A stretch of DNA of 64,000 nucleotides, from contig JANNRE010000014.1 in assembly GCA_031401115.1 (NCBI GenBank), positions 434,001 to 498,000 of the forward strand. The letters run 5' to 3'. This DNA comes from Lacibacter sp031401115. Its GTDB lineage: Bacteria > Bacteroidota > Bacteroidia > Chitinophagales > Chitinophagaceae. The notes under the pieces were generated by a model that did no database searches, was not told the origin of the DNA, and saw only the letters and a program-made list of their open reading frames with translations. Shown here piece after piece: positions 44,365 to 53,997 of this stretch. The position numbers and the translations under genes are program-made. The stretch's first letter is position 1. Every line of letters starts with the position of its first letter.

Positions 44365-45585
44365 TTAATAAGTATGCAAAGCAAAGCTTATGATAAAAGT
44401 TAAAATGGTAATAATAAAACCATACATAAAGGTGGTGTATGCAACTTTCATGTACTTGTATTTCCACTTAAGAATAACACCTTGATAATAGATATCTTTT
44501 GACAAACTATCATACAAAGCATTTTTATTCTTATAAGTATCTGACATTGCTTTTTTATATTCATTTAAAGTAAGACTAGAAAAATCACCAAAGAAAATTA
44601 AATTTAACTCATGATCATCTGCATCATGGTCTTTAGAATTACTTTTTATTATTCTGGGTCTAGTAGAAATAATTGCAAAAATAATTGTAGCAGTACAGGA
44701 AATAACAAGAAATAAAGTTGGCAGCAACAGGTATTTATTATCATCCAACTTAGTAATTAATACTGAGAGCACAATTGACATTACAATCGAGTTTACACTA
44801 ATTAAGAGACTTGCTTTTTCATGTGCCATTGTAGAAAGTTCCATGTGTCTGCGCTCAGTAATTCGAAAAAAGGTTTCAACACCACGAAACAATTTCACAT
44901 CATGCTCTGCCTCAGCCGAAGCTTTTTCAGAATGATCAGAAGGTAATTGAAAAGATGCCTGAGCAGATTGAAGTTGTGAAGATTGAAGCATTTCTGCTTT
45001 TGTTTGCAATGCCAGTACGTTTTTAGCTTTCGCTTTTTGAAACATTTGTTTTGCTGCGCCTGTAAAATAAGCATGCTCATTATACAGCTTATTAGTTTCC
45101 AGCACCCATTCCTCATCAGTAAATTCTTTATTTAAAACTGCAGCATATTCGGCACGCAGCATATCAAAAGATTGCTGAACAGATTTTTCTGCCAGGTAAT
45201 AAGCACTTGCATCACAAACTAATTGTGAAATAAGAGAAATGGGCTGCTGCGGTGCTTTGGTTGAAAGTATGGCTTCCAGAATCAGTATGATTTTTTCTTC
45301 ATCCAGTCCTTTTATTCTAAAATATTCTGCTGCAAGTTCTGCTGACTTCTGCTTCGGATTTATATAATCAACTGCATATCCAATTTCTAAAAACAAGGAT
45401 GCCAAATGTGCAAGTTTACTCTCCTGCCCACCTGCATCTGCCCCGTTTGCTAACGCATCACAATTTCTTACAATACTAATGGTACGGTTATAATTGTGAA
45501 AACAATGCTTCTCTGTAAAATGGGTATTGTAAAAATTCTGGATATAAGCTGCTGTTTCTCTCAATAATTCAGTTGTAATTTTCAT
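44365..45585 (-). CDS. Pycsar-type membrane effector (PycTM/DUF5706) fused to a degenerate HD domain
   Basis: The 406-residue protein has an N-terminal HD-fold region (about 20-145) and a C-terminal PycTM/DUF5706 region with membrane helices at about 258-277, 285-307 and 384-404. In family members the HD core reads FHDTGY; here it is LFLEIGY (64-70), with His and Asp replaced by Leu66 and Glu67, and the later CDAD is CDAS (124-127). The metal site therefore appears lost. PycTM domains in known Pycsar systems respond to cCMP or cUMP and damage the membrane. No nucleotide cyclase gene is next to it. It starts 6 bases after the CotH-like gene and is co-transcribed with it. Confidence 0.78.
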   Translation of the reverse strand: MKITTELLRETAAYIQNFYNTHFTEKHCFHNYNRTISIVRNCDALANGADAGGQESKLAHLASLFLEIGYAVDYINPKQKSAELAAEYFRIKGLDEEKIILILEAILSTKAPQQPISLISQLVCDASAYYLAEKSVQQSFDMLRAEYAAVLNKEFTDEEWVLETNKLYNEHAYFTGAAKQMFQKAKAKNVLALQTKAEMLQSSQLQSAQASFQLPSDHSEKASAEAEHDVKLFRGVETFFRITERRHMELSTMAHEKASLLISVNSIVMSIVLSVLITKLDDNKYLLLPTLFLVISCTATIIFAIISTRPRIIKSNSKDHDADDHELNLIFFGDFSSLTLNEYKKAMSDTYKNKNALYDSLSKDIYYQGVILKWKYKYMKVAYTTFMYGFIITILTFIISFALHTY

Positions 45586-45591
45586 TATTCC

Positions 45592-46623
45592 TTAGTTTTC
45601 AAGTGCATTATCAATAAATGTATATTTTATCGCTTTCTTATTCTTTATTTCTGTAAAAAATTCTTTTAAAAAACTGATCATTTCTTTTTTATTGCCTGCG
45701 GAAAGTAGGCTAAAGCTATTAATGAATGTATACATGGATTCTTCTTTGGCAAGAAATTTTTTAATTTCAGTTTCCAATTCCTGCTCTGTTCTTGAATAGC
45801 CTCTGTACAACCGTTGCGTAAGATTGGTAATGCCTAATTCCGGTGGCGGGCCACCATATGGTGGGTTGACCAAGCCACAAATATCAAAATCATAAGCTAC
45901 CGGGTAAGGAATAGACATTGTATCTTTTTTATCTACAATTAATTTCATATTGTGATAAAAAGGAACAGACCAATCTGTATTGCCAATCATGTACTGAAAA
46001 AGAAACAGCAATGTGCCCTGCTCCCGATTAACAGCATTTGTAGTAAACCGAACACCTTCTTTTTCCTTACATTGGTTGCGTTTGGCCATGTCGTCCACAT
46101 CTTCTATAACAAAAGCGTATTGTGAAAACGGCTTTATCTTATCCCTGGTATCATCATAATCAATGTGCAGCAATCGTACTCTAAAGCTCATATCGGTTAA
46201 CATGTTGTACATCTTATAAACCAAATACTCTTTTAATAAATACTGTTCATCAAAAGATGTAAACGCACAACCACCTACCATTTTTAAAGTACCCAATTTT
46301 CGTAATAGAGAATTTGAGTCCACTTTAAAGTCAACTGTTAAAGATGCTATTTTACATTTCTCTTTTCTGAAATTTCCTCTTGGTTTAATACGTACGGCAG
46401 AATTGATACGGGTGCTGTCTGCAAACTCAAAATTTATGTTGCCATCAATATAATTCAAACTCTGTTTCTCGGCCATCAGCCGCCGTAAGTCAGTTGATAA
46501 TTTTACTTTAATCGGATACTCATCCTTAAAAAACTTTTTATCGTCAATTGGTTTTTGTTGTGCAAAGCTGATACCTGTAAAACAGAACAAAAAAGGAAAC
46601 AGCATCCACTTTTTAAAATTCAT
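45592..46623 (-). CDS. Secreted protein, possible CotH/kinase-like fold
   Basis: The 343-residue protein has a signal peptide (MNFKKWMLFPFLFCFTGISF) and no firm family. The middle contains AVRIKPRGNFRKEKCKIASL and EQYLLKEYLVYKMYNMLTDM. A later block, LFLFQYMIGNTDWSVPFYHN then PYPVAYDFDICGLVNPP, resembles the Asn/Asp catalytic region of spore-coat CotH-type kinases (GNxDW and DFD motifs). The assignment is by motif similarity only. It precedes the PycTM gene by 6 bases and follows the phosphatase gene by 44. Confidence 0.55.
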   Translation of the reverse strand: MNFKKWMLFPFLFCFTGISFAQQKPIDDKKFFKDEYPIKVKLSTDLRRLMAEKQSLNYIDGNINFEFADSTRINSAVRIKPRGNFRKEKCKIASLTVDFKVDSNSLLRKLGTLKMVGGCAFTSFDEQYLLKEYLVYKMYNMLTDMSFRVRLLHIDYDDTRDKIKPFSQYAFVIEDVDDMAKRNQCKEKEGVRFTTNAVNREQGTLLFLFQYMIGNTDWSVPFYHNMKLIVDKKDTMSIPYPVAYDFDICGLVNPPYGGPPPELGITNLTQRLYRGYSRTEQELETEIKKFLAKEESMYTFINSFSLLSAGNKKEMISFLKEFFTEIKNKKAIKYTFIDNALEN

Positions 46624-46667
46624 GTCAAATAGTTTTGGTTTTTTTAATTAACAATCAGGTATATTGT

Positions 46668-48290
46668 TCATCTTATTACTTCTTCAATCACTTTCCCTAC
46701 TGATCCGTTTGGTGCCTGAATGTGCAACAAAGCTGCAAGTGTAGCAGCAATATCAGTCATATATACTTCCCTGTTCAATATTCCCGGCTTAATGGTAAAT
46801 CCATACCATAATAATGGAATATGTGCATCATAAGGATTCCACAAACCATGTGTAGTGCCACCGTTTTCAAATCCTTCCAGCCATTGAGGTTTTAAAATAA
46901 TCTGAATTTGACCGCTACGTATTTTATAATATCCATTTGCCACCATATTTTTTAGTGTGCTGTTTAAAGGCGCAGTTCCAAGTTCTTCTAATGAAAAGGC
47001 ATTTAAAACACTTGGTTCATTTTCTAAAAATTGTATGATCTCTTTCTCTATTTCGCTGATTTTTAGTCTACGATTGGCCTTTAATTTTGGCAAATTTAAA
47101 ACAACTTGAAAATTAATAATGTCTAAAATTAAATCTGGTTCTCCAAATTTTTCTCTCAACTTTCCATTAATGGTTTCACCTATTTTTGAAGTAAGCACAT
47201 TTCCGGCAGGAATTTTATTTTGGTGTAGAAATTTTGGGTTATGTGCGGCACCATGATCGGCAGATAAAAAAACTACATACTCATCTTTACCAACTCTGCC
47301 ATCTAAATAATCAAGCAGCTCACCTAGTTCTTTATCTAATCTCAAATAGGTATCTTCTATTTCAATTGAGTTTGGAGCATAAGCATGACCCACATAATCA
47401 GTAGATGAATAACTCAGTGCTAAAAAATCAGTAATTGAATCAGCACCCATCTGTTCTTTTTCTACAGCAAGTTTTGAAAATTGTGTTGTAAGTGTATTGC
47501 CAAAAGGTGTACTTAATATTAGACTGTAATTTTTTTCAATTAAAGGTGAAAGCACATAAGGAAATGCTTTACCAAGTACCTGCACTTCAAAATTATTTTC
47601 ATCAGGTGTACTTTGTGTGTAGGTGTTGATGGGGTACATTGTGTTCCAACCCTGTTTGTAAAACTCATCCACCATTTTCTTTTGATTAAATGCTGTTACC
47701 CAAGCCGGCAACGTATTCATGTAATAAGTTGAAGTGATCCAGTTTCCTGTTTTATTATCATACCAGTAAGCAGCGTCAGCACTATGTCCGGCGGGAAGAA
47801 TACCACCCCTATCTTTTAATGCCACCCCAATTACTTTACTTCTGAAATTAGTAGCAAGTTTTAATTCATCACAAATTGTTGTTGTAAACATATTTGCCGG
47901 GCTCATTTTCCCAGCTTCTAAAGTAGTGCTGCCTACAGTTGCCCTGCTTGTATCATCAGTACAATAAACATGCTGCTGCTTTTCATTATCGTACCAGTTA
48001 TTTCCTGTAATACCGTTTATAGCAGGAACTGATCCAGTGTAAATAGATGCATGGCCACATGCAGTATATGTAGGCGTATAAGGAATAAGTGTGTTATTGC
48101 AATTAAAACCCTTTGACATTAGGCGTTTAAACCCTCCGTTTTCTGCATAACGTTGCTGATAGCGATAAAGATAATCCCAACGCATTTGATCTATCACTAT
48201 ACCTACTACCAATTTTGGACGTTTTGGTTGCTGAGAAAAGCAAGAAACTGAAATGGTACTGAGGCATAAAATCAAAAAATATTTTTGCAT
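46668..48290 (-). CDS. Alkaline phosphatase family protein (PafA-like)
   Basis: The 540-residue exported enzyme (MQKYFLILCLSTISVSC signal; ATG 48290) has KLVVGIVIDQMRWDYLYRY (first metal Asp), the nucleophile Thr in PTYTACGHASIYTG, YSSTDYVGHAYAPNS and LSADHGAAHNPKFL (metal Asp/His). It is a two-metal, Ca2+/Zn2+-type phosphomonoesterase as in PafA of this phylum. It probably scavenges phosphate in the periplasm. An ATG at 48299 adds three residues. Confidence 0.9.
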   Translation of the reverse strand: MQKYFLILCLSTISVSCFSQQPKRPKLVVGIVIDQMRWDYLYRYQQRYAENGGFKRLMSKGFNCNNTLIPYTPTYTACGHASIYTGSVPAINGITGNNWYDNEKQQHVYCTDDTSRATVGSTTLEAGKMSPANMFTTTICDELKLATNFRSKVIGVALKDRGGILPAGHSADAAYWYDNKTGNWITSTYYMNTLPAWVTAFNQKKMVDEFYKQGWNTMYPINTYTQSTPDENNFEVQVLGKAFPYVLSPLIEKNYSLILSTPFGNTLTTQFSKLAVEKEQMGADSITDFLALSYSSTDYVGHAYAPNSIEIEDTYLRLDKELGELLDYLDGRVGKDEYVVFLSADHGAAHNPKFLHQNKIPAGNVLTSKIGETINGKLREKFGEPDLILDIINFQVVLNLPKLKANRRLKISEIEKEIIQFLENEPSVLNAFSLEELGTAPLNSTLKNMVANGYYKIRSGQIQIILKPQWLEGFENGGTTHGLWNPYDAHIPLLWYGFTIKPGILNREVYMTDIAATLAALLHIQAPNGSVGKVIEEVIR

Positions 48291-48366
48291 ACACAACATT
48301 TAAAGTTTATAAGTTAAGTTTATTTTTGTGGATTCTAAAATTTTGAACTGGTATCATGCAGTTTGT

Positions 48367-48915
48367 TTATATACCAAAACATGCATGTCTCAGCATCTGC
48401 ATATAAGCCACTCCTTTTTCACGGGCAAACTCAATATTACGCTCCGGAATTTCTTCGGGATTTTTATAATGCTGCAATGCCTTTTCTATATTTTCTTCTC
48501 TCAGCAAATGCAGCATTGGATAAATGGAACGGTTAGTAAAATTTGCAGCATCATTTATATCAGAATCTTCAAATTGATACAGAGGATGGAAACTGGCAAC
48601 CTGATAAATACCTTTATATACTTCCTGTTTAAGAACCTTTTCAGCTATTGAAACAAAGTGTAGATAATCAGGAAAAAGTTGAAAATAATTTGGATAAATG
48701 ATAAAACTTGTTTCAATAGATTTATCCTCATCTAACCTTGTAAGCTCATTTAAAAAACCAATAAGACAGGTTGCAATGGAACTGTTTTCTTCTACCTGAT
48801 AATGCACATGCTGTTGCTTAATAACCTTGGCTGCAAACGGGCAAAAATTACAACCGATTACAACATCGGTGATCCACCTTTCTGTTTGTTCAATTATTTT
48901 TTCTGAAGGTATCAT
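48367..48915 (-). CDS. DUF1415 domain protein
   Basis: The 182-residue cytoplasmic protein has ERWITDVVIGCNFCPFAAKV and SFIIYPNYFQLFPDYLHFVS, the DUF1415 pattern. The CNFC pair could bind metal. Function is unknown. It overlaps the APC permease gene by four bases (48912-48915), so they are translationally coupled. Confidence 0.88.
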   Translation of the reverse strand: MIPSEKIIEQTERWITDVVIGCNFCPFAAKVIKQQHVHYQVEENSSIATCLIGFLNELTRLDEDKSIETSFIIYPNYFQLFPDYLHFVSIAEKVLKQEVYKGIYQVASFHPLYQFEDSDINDAANFTNRSIYPMLHLLREENIEKALQHYKNPEEIPERNIEFAREKGVAYMQMLRHACFGI

Positions 48916-50363
48916 TGAATCGCTTCTGTTTTTTCTGTTCCTTTATTTTTTTGTTTAAAATAATAATAAAATGGTATGCCAATGGCGGTTAATAACAAAC
49001 CAAATACAGAGTTGATGATGGGTGAGTTTCCTGTAGCATAATTGGAAATATCATTATAAAGTGTTGTAGCAATATAAACAGCAGTGAAAAGTAAAAAAAT
49101 CAATGGAACTAAAGGAAATCCCCAAGTTTTATACGGTCTTTCTGCATCCGGCATTTTCTTTCTTAAAACAAAAAGACCCCAAATAACCAAGCCATAAAAA
49201 ATCCAGCTTATAAATATAAACATATCTGCAAGCAAATCAAATGAACCGCTTAGTACAAGTAAACTGCTCCATACACCCAATAAAATAACTGAATTGCCTG
49301 GTGTATGAAATCTTGTATGAATTTTTCCTGCCCACTTAAAAAATATTTTTGAATCGCTCATGGCATAGATAACCCTTGAGTTAGTAAGCAAACACACATT
49401 GATCGTACCAAATGTTGATACTACTATTAATACTGCTATGATTGTTCCGCCTACTGAACCGAAAACAATTTCAGTTGCTTTGCTGGCTACCAACGGCGAA
49501 TTTGCAATTACATCAATTGGTAATACATACATATAAGCAAGAGTTACAAGTGTATAAATCAAGATGCATGTCCATAAACCCATTATCAAACTTTTAGTAA
49601 TTGTTTTTGAAGGGTCTTTAATTTCGCCAGCTATCATATTTAAATTGTTCCAACCATCGTAAGCAGCAAAAGCACCTGTGGTAGCTGCCATAAAACCTGC
49701 CAGGAGTTTCCAGATGCTCAAGTCAAAACCGGGAGCGTTTGTAAAAAAGTTATCTATACTGCCCTTTCCTGAAAATAAAATACCAATTACCAATAATAAA
49801 ATAGCACCGGTTTTTAATACAGTTGCAATAAACTGTACTGCGTTTCCCGATCGAACACTAAGATAATTCAATACACTTAAACCGGCAATGATGCCAATTG
49901 CAAGCGCTTTTATACCAAAATTTTGCAGAGGAAAAATATCTCCCACTAAAGGAATGTGGAGTAAAATTGATTGCTCGGTAGCTAAACTGAATTGTGGAAG
50001 CGGTATAAAATAATTTGTATAAGATGCACACACAAAACCAATAGCTGCAATAGAAGCTGTATTAATAACAGCAAAACTGCTCCAGCCATACAGGTAAGCA
50101 ACTAAATCACCAAATGCATAACGGAGATAAACATACTGCCCTCCCGTTTCTGGAAACATAGCACCAAGCTCAGCATAAGCCATAGCGCCAAACATGCTAA
50201 CAATACCTGCCACAAGCCATACAAGAATAATCATGTAAGGCGAGCCAAGTTGTGCAGCCATTGTTGCCGGCTTCATAAATATATTTGAACCTATAACGCT
50301 GCCGATTACCAATGTAACTGCAGACCATAATCCGATTGTTTTTTGCAGCTTGTAAATTGCCAT
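48912..50363 (-). CDS. APC family amino acid permease
   Basis: The 483-residue protein has about 12 membrane helices. TLVIGSVIGSNIFMKPATMA (helix 1 Gly-rich substrate loop) and EIKDPSKTITKSLIMGLWT are typical of LAT-type/APC amino-acid transporters. The substrate is not determinable. It shares a promoter gap of about 130 bases with the divergent K+ channel gene. Confidence 0.92.
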   Translation of the reverse strand: MAIYKLQKTIGLWSAVTLVIGSVIGSNIFMKPATMAAQLGSPYMIILVWLVAGIVSMFGAMAYAELGAMFPETGGQYVYLRYAFGDLVAYLYGWSSFAVINTASIAAIGFVCASYTNYFIPLPQFSLATEQSILLHIPLVGDIFPLQNFGIKALAIGIIAGLSVLNYLSVRSGNAVQFIATVLKTGAILLLVIGILFSGKGSIDNFFTNAPGFDLSIWKLLAGFMAATTGAFAAYDGWNNLNMIAGEIKDPSKTITKSLIMGLWTCILIYTLVTLAYMYVLPIDVIANSPLVASKATEIVFGSVGGTIIAVLIVVSTFGTINVCLLTNSRVIYAMSDSKIFFKWAGKIHTRFHTPGNSVILLGVWSSLLVLSGSFDLLADMFIFISWIFYGLVIWGLFVLRKKMPDAERPYKTWGFPLVPLIFLLFTAVYIATTLYNDISNYATGNSPIINSVFGLLLTAIGIPFYYYFKQKNKGTEKTEAIQ

Positions 50364-50496
50364 GAAGTTCGTTTGGTATTAAAAGTTTAAATATATTGTA
50401 TTGAGTGATGAAATACAATTCTAAATGGCCAGGTAAATAAGCAAGTTTCTAAACTGTATTATTCAGTAACTTTAAAAGCCAAAACCAAAGCTGTTC

Positions 50497-51324
50497 ATGT
50501 ATCACACCACAAAAAAGAAGATTCATATTCTCCTGCACCCCGAATTAGGAGAAACAAAATGGGATAAGATTGTAAATGGGTTTATTATTACCCTCATTGT
50601 ACTGAATGTAATTGTTGTTATTCTTGAAACAGTACAATCTATACATGACAAATACCTCACCTTCTTTCATTATTTCGATTTAATATCTGTAATTATTTTT
50701 TCTATTGAATATGTACTGAGGGTATGGAGCTGCAATAACGACCCCAAGTATCAACATACATTTTACGGCCGTGTAAGATATATGTTTTCAGTTGATGCCT
50801 TGATTGATTTGGTGGCTATTCTCCCTTTTTATATTCATGCAATTGTTGGGCTTGATTTAAGAGTTCTCCGCATTTTACGGCTGTTGCGCTTCTTACGTTT
50901 ATTCAGGTTAACTGCTTACATGAAATCGGCAAAAATGATTCGAAATGTTTTTCTAAGACGTGCAAGTGAATTAAAACTCAGCGTAGTGCTTATTCTCTTT
51001 TTATTAATCATTGCATCAAGCATCATGTATTTTGCTGAGCATTTAGCACAGCCAAATGTATTTACCAGCATACCTGCTACATTTTGGTGGGCAATTGTAA
51101 CACTCACTTCAACTGGGTATGGAGATATGGTTCCAATTACAGTAGTGGGTAAATTAATGACAGGTATTATTATGCTGGCAGGTGTTGCTATTTTTGCTTT
51201 ACCTGCAGGTATTATTACAGCTGGATTTTTAGAAGAAATGCGGAAAATAAAAGAAAAGAAATTACATAAATGCCCACATTGCGGAGAAGTAATTGATGAT
51301 TGGGATCAGCACGACTCACATTGA
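50497..51324 (+). CDS. Voltage-gated-type potassium channel with C-terminal zinc-ribbon-like tail
   Basis: The 275-residue ion transporter has S1-S6 helices. S4 is positively charged (LRVLRILRLLRFLRLFRL, about 122-139). The selectivity filter TSTGYGD is near 204, with GY-GD typical of K+ channels. S6 is followed by a short cytoplasmic tail ending HKCPHCGEVIDDWDQHDSH, with a CxxC plus His pair that could bind a metal. No RCK/TrkA-N domain follows, so gating is by voltage or by the tail. The 3' end faces the next gene 12 bases away. Confidence 0.92.
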   Translation: MYHTTKKKIHILLHPELGETKWDKIVNGFIITLIVLNVIVVILETVQSIHDKYLTFFHYFDLISVIIFSIEYVLRVWSCNNDPKYQHTFYGRVRYMFSVDALIDLVAILPFYIHAIVGLDLRVLRILRLLRFLRLFRLTAYMKSAKMIRNVFLRRASELKLSVVLILFLLIIASSIMYFAEHLAQPNVFTSIPATFWWAIVTLTSTGYGDMVPITVVGKLMTGIIMLAGVAIFALPAGIITAGFLEEMRKIKEKKLHKCPHCGEVIDDWDQHDSH

Positions 51325-51336
51325 GTTTGCAAAGCG

Positions 51337-51807
51337 TTAAAGATTTTTTAGCTGCTTTAAATAATCATACTGCAAATCTTCATGCAAACTACTGATTACT
51401 TTGTTTAGTTTTTTTATTTGATTGTGATAAATGTTATACAATGCCGGATTATTGGCAAGGGGCAAATCCAAATCTTTCATAAGTTCACAAAAATAAATAC
51501 CCGTTTCAATTTCCACCGCTGCCAATCCGCAATACCGATTGTATTTGTTGATGGTTCGAATTATTTTTCGCAACGATTTTTTTATAAAGTAAAGGCTGCT
51601 TTTATTAATACCTTCAAATTGGTGCTCAATTTCCTGTTTTATACTTTTAATATAAGATTCCGTATCATGAGCTTCAAAAAGCAAATAAGTTAACAACTCT
51701 TTATTTTCTTTTTTAAAACGGGAAAGACGTAAACAAAGTTCAACTAAAGCAGAAGGTGAACTGTTTGCCAACTCCTGTTTTAATTCGCTGATGGTAGCTG
51801 CTTTCAT
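51337..51807 (-). CDS. Hypothetical helical protein
   Basis: The ATG at 51807 gives 156 residues. The longer frame to 51873 overlaps the VF530 gene and starts with a Lys/Gly-rich segment, so the shorter start is preferred. The protein is almost all helix, with LSRFKKENKELLTYLLFEAH and KSLRKIIRTINKYNRYCGLA. No known domain is recognised and no signal peptide is present. It follows the VF530 gene by 14 bases and is probably co-transcribed. Confidence 0.65.
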   Translation of the reverse strand: MKAATISELKQELANSSPSALVELCLRLSRFKKENKELLTYLLFEAHDTESYIKSIKQEIEHQFEGINKSSLYFIKKSLRKIIRTINKYNRYCGLAAVEIETGIYFCELMKDLDLPLANNPALYNIYHNQIKKLNKVISSLHEDLQYDYLKQLKNL

Positions 51808-51821
51808 TTGTAATTTAATTT

Positions 51822-52034
51822 CTATTTGCTGATCATCCGGATATACAGGTCTTCCACTTTTTTTCTTGCCCACGGAGTTTTGCGCAAAAAAGTAAGGCTC
51901 GATTTAATACTTGGGTTACTGTTAAAACTGTTGATACGTATTCGTTCTCCCAAGCTTTCCCAGCCATAATGTGCTACCAGATCAGTAAGTATGGCTTCTA
52001 ATGTTTTGCCGTGAAGTGGATCGTTTGATGTCAT
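51822..52034 (-). CDS. VF530 (DUF2132) family protein
   Basis: The 70-residue protein is complete for the family: NDPLHGKTLEAILTDLVAHY, GWESLGERIRINSFNSNPSI and LRKTPWARKKVEDLYI. It is a small helical protein with a structure suggesting DNA binding. The two-gene operon with the hypothetical helical protein is likely. Confidence 0.92.
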   Translation of the reverse strand: MTSNDPLHGKTLEAILTDLVAHYGWESLGERIRINSFNSNPSIKSSLTFLRKTPWARKKVEDLYIRMISK

Positions 52035-52121
52035 TGCTTCTTATTAATAGAATAACAAAAGTAAATATCTTTTACTCCGCTTCCATTTTTTTATAAACTT
52101 CTTCCGTCCTATTTTCACCGC

Positions 52122-53948
52122 ATGCATCCGCAGATACAACAATTAATTCAATGCATAAATCTGGAAGAAAAAGAACAGTCGCAGCGATATAGTTTAAATG
52201 AAACACATTCGCTCAAGGCTTTAAAAGCAGAAGGACTTGCATTGCACCCCATCATTGTTCTTAAAAAAAACTTTGGCTATGCCGATTACCCTGAAATTAA
52301 TTTTAAACTGAGTTTTCCACCCGAAGCAAATTTATTTAAAGATGGTGCAGCCATTGAATGTTTTGTTACGGGTGAAGAACCTGTAAAAGGTGTATTGATT
52401 AGTTTGGATGGGAAGAACGGAGAGTTTCGATTATTTATACCAGACTTTCCTGATTGGATAGAAGATGATGGTGTGGGTATTAAGTTAGCACCCGATACCA
52501 GAACTACTGGCATTATGAAAAAAGCATTGATTGAACTGGAACACAACAAACCACTGTACAATCTTTTTTTACAACTACATGATGATACAACTATTCAAAC
52601 AGCATCAACTCATATAGAAAATAGAATTACATTCCGTAATCAACAGTTAAATGAAAGTCAGCAACAGGCAATTAATGAAATTGTTCAAACCGAGCAACTC
52701 ACTATTGTACATGGCCCGCCCGGAACAGGAAAAACAACTACATTAATTGAAGCTATCATTCAATTAATTAAAGCAGGAGAAAAAGTTTTAGTATCGGCGC
52801 CTAGCAATACGGCTGTTGACAATATAAGCAAAGGCTTACTACAGCAGGGTGTAAAACTTTTACGAATTGGCAATACAAGCAAGGTAGATGAACTTGTTTT
52901 TGCACATACACCCGAAGGAAAGCTTAACAATAGTAAACAAGTAAAAGATATTAAGCAATTAAAAATAAGAGCCGAAGAATTTAGAAAGATGGCGTTAAAA
53001 TACAAACGCAGTTTTGGAAAAGCAGAAAGGGAACAACGAAATCTCTTATTTATAGAAGTTAAAGACATCCGTACAGAAATAAAAAAACTTCAGGCATATA
53101 ATGAAGAAAAATTATTTGCCGAAGCTGATGTAATTGCAGGTACACCCATTGGATTGCATGATTCAAAAATCAATCATCTAAAATTTCAAACACTTGTTCT
53201 AGATGAAGCAGGGCAATGTATTGAACCTTTGGCATGGACTATTTTTCCTTTGGCTGATAAAATAGTTTTAGCAGGTGATCACTGGCAACTGCCTCCCACT
53301 GTTTTAAGTAATGAAGCATCTCAGCTTGGCTTTAACCGTTCTATTCTAGAAACAGCCATTACTAAATTAAGCAACACATTTCTGCTCAACACACAATACA
53401 GGATGAGAGAAGCCATTGCAGGTTTTAGCAGTAATTATTTTTATAACAGTTTGTTACTTACTGCTGCACATTTGCAAAACAATGGTGTACATCTCACATT
53501 TATTGATACAGCTGGAAGCGGCTACAACGAAACACAGGGAGCAGATGGAAGCAGTTTGCAAAACAAAGGCGAACTGGAGCTCGTAAAAAAACTAATGGAG
53601 ACAGATGAATTTAATTTACCTACTACAGCTTTTATTTCTCCTTACTCCGGCCAGGTAAACGCTGCTAAAGAATTACTATCAAAAAAAATTCGCATCAGCA
53701 CTATTGATAGTTTTCAGGGGCAGGAACAGGAAACCATCATTGTATCATTGGTAAGGAGTAATGATGAAGGAGTTATTGGTTTTTTAAAAGACTATCGCCG
53801 CATGAATGTAGCTATTACCAGAGCCAAAGAACAATTATTTGTTATAGGTGATAGTGCCACCATTGGCGCAGATGCATTTTATAATTCCTTTTTGGGCTAT
53901 GTTGAAAAATTTGGGAATTACAGAACTGTTTGGGAGTTTGGGATATAG
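52122..53948 (+). CDS. SF1 DNA/RNA helicase (IGHMBP2/DNA2-like AAA ATPase)
   Basis: The 608-residue helicase has an N-terminal OB-like beta region (about 40-150) and superfamily 1B motifs: I VHGPPGTGKTTT near 195, II VLDEAGQ near 360, III LAGDHWQLPPT, IV NTQYRM, V STIDSFQGQEQETIIV and VI NVAITRAKEQLFVIGD. Members translocate 5' to 3' on nucleic acid. It may act in DNA repair or RNA surveillance. The PhnA-like gene follows 49 bases downstream. Confidence 0.93.
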   Translation: MHPQIQQLIQCINLEEKEQSQRYSLNETHSLKALKAEGLALHPIIVLKKNFGYADYPEINFKLSFPPEANLFKDGAAIECFVTGEEPVKGVLISLDGKNGEFRLFIPDFPDWIEDDGVGIKLAPDTRTTGIMKKALIELEHNKPLYNLFLQLHDDTTIQTASTHIENRITFRNQQLNESQQQAINEIVQTEQLTIVHGPPGTGKTTTLIEAIIQLIKAGEKVLVSAPSNTAVDNISKGLLQQGVKLLRIGNTSKVDELVFAHTPEGKLNNSKQVKDIKQLKIRAEEFRKMALKYKRSFGKAEREQRNLLFIEVKDIRTEIKKLQAYNEEKLFAEADVIAGTPIGLHDSKINHLKFQTLVLDEAGQCIEPLAWTIFPLADKIVLAGDHWQLPPTVLSNEASQLGFNRSILETAITKLSNTFLLNTQYRMREAIAGFSSNYFYNSLLLTAAHLQNNGVHLTFIDTAGSGYNETQGADGSSLQNKGELELVKKLMETDEFNLPTTAFISPYSGQVNAAKELLSKKIRISTIDSFQGQEQETIIVSLVRSNDEGVIGFLKDYRRMNVAITRAKEQLFVIGDSATIGADAFYNSFLGYVEKFGNYRTVWEFGI

Positions 53949-53997
53949 TGCACATTCAGAAAGAAGTAACTTCACCTCCTTATTTAAAAATCAACAC

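Noticed and set aside
53848..53997. N-terminal extension of the PhnA-like protein
   Set aside because: It overlaps the helicase gene in another frame; the zinc ribbon starts after the ATG at 53998.
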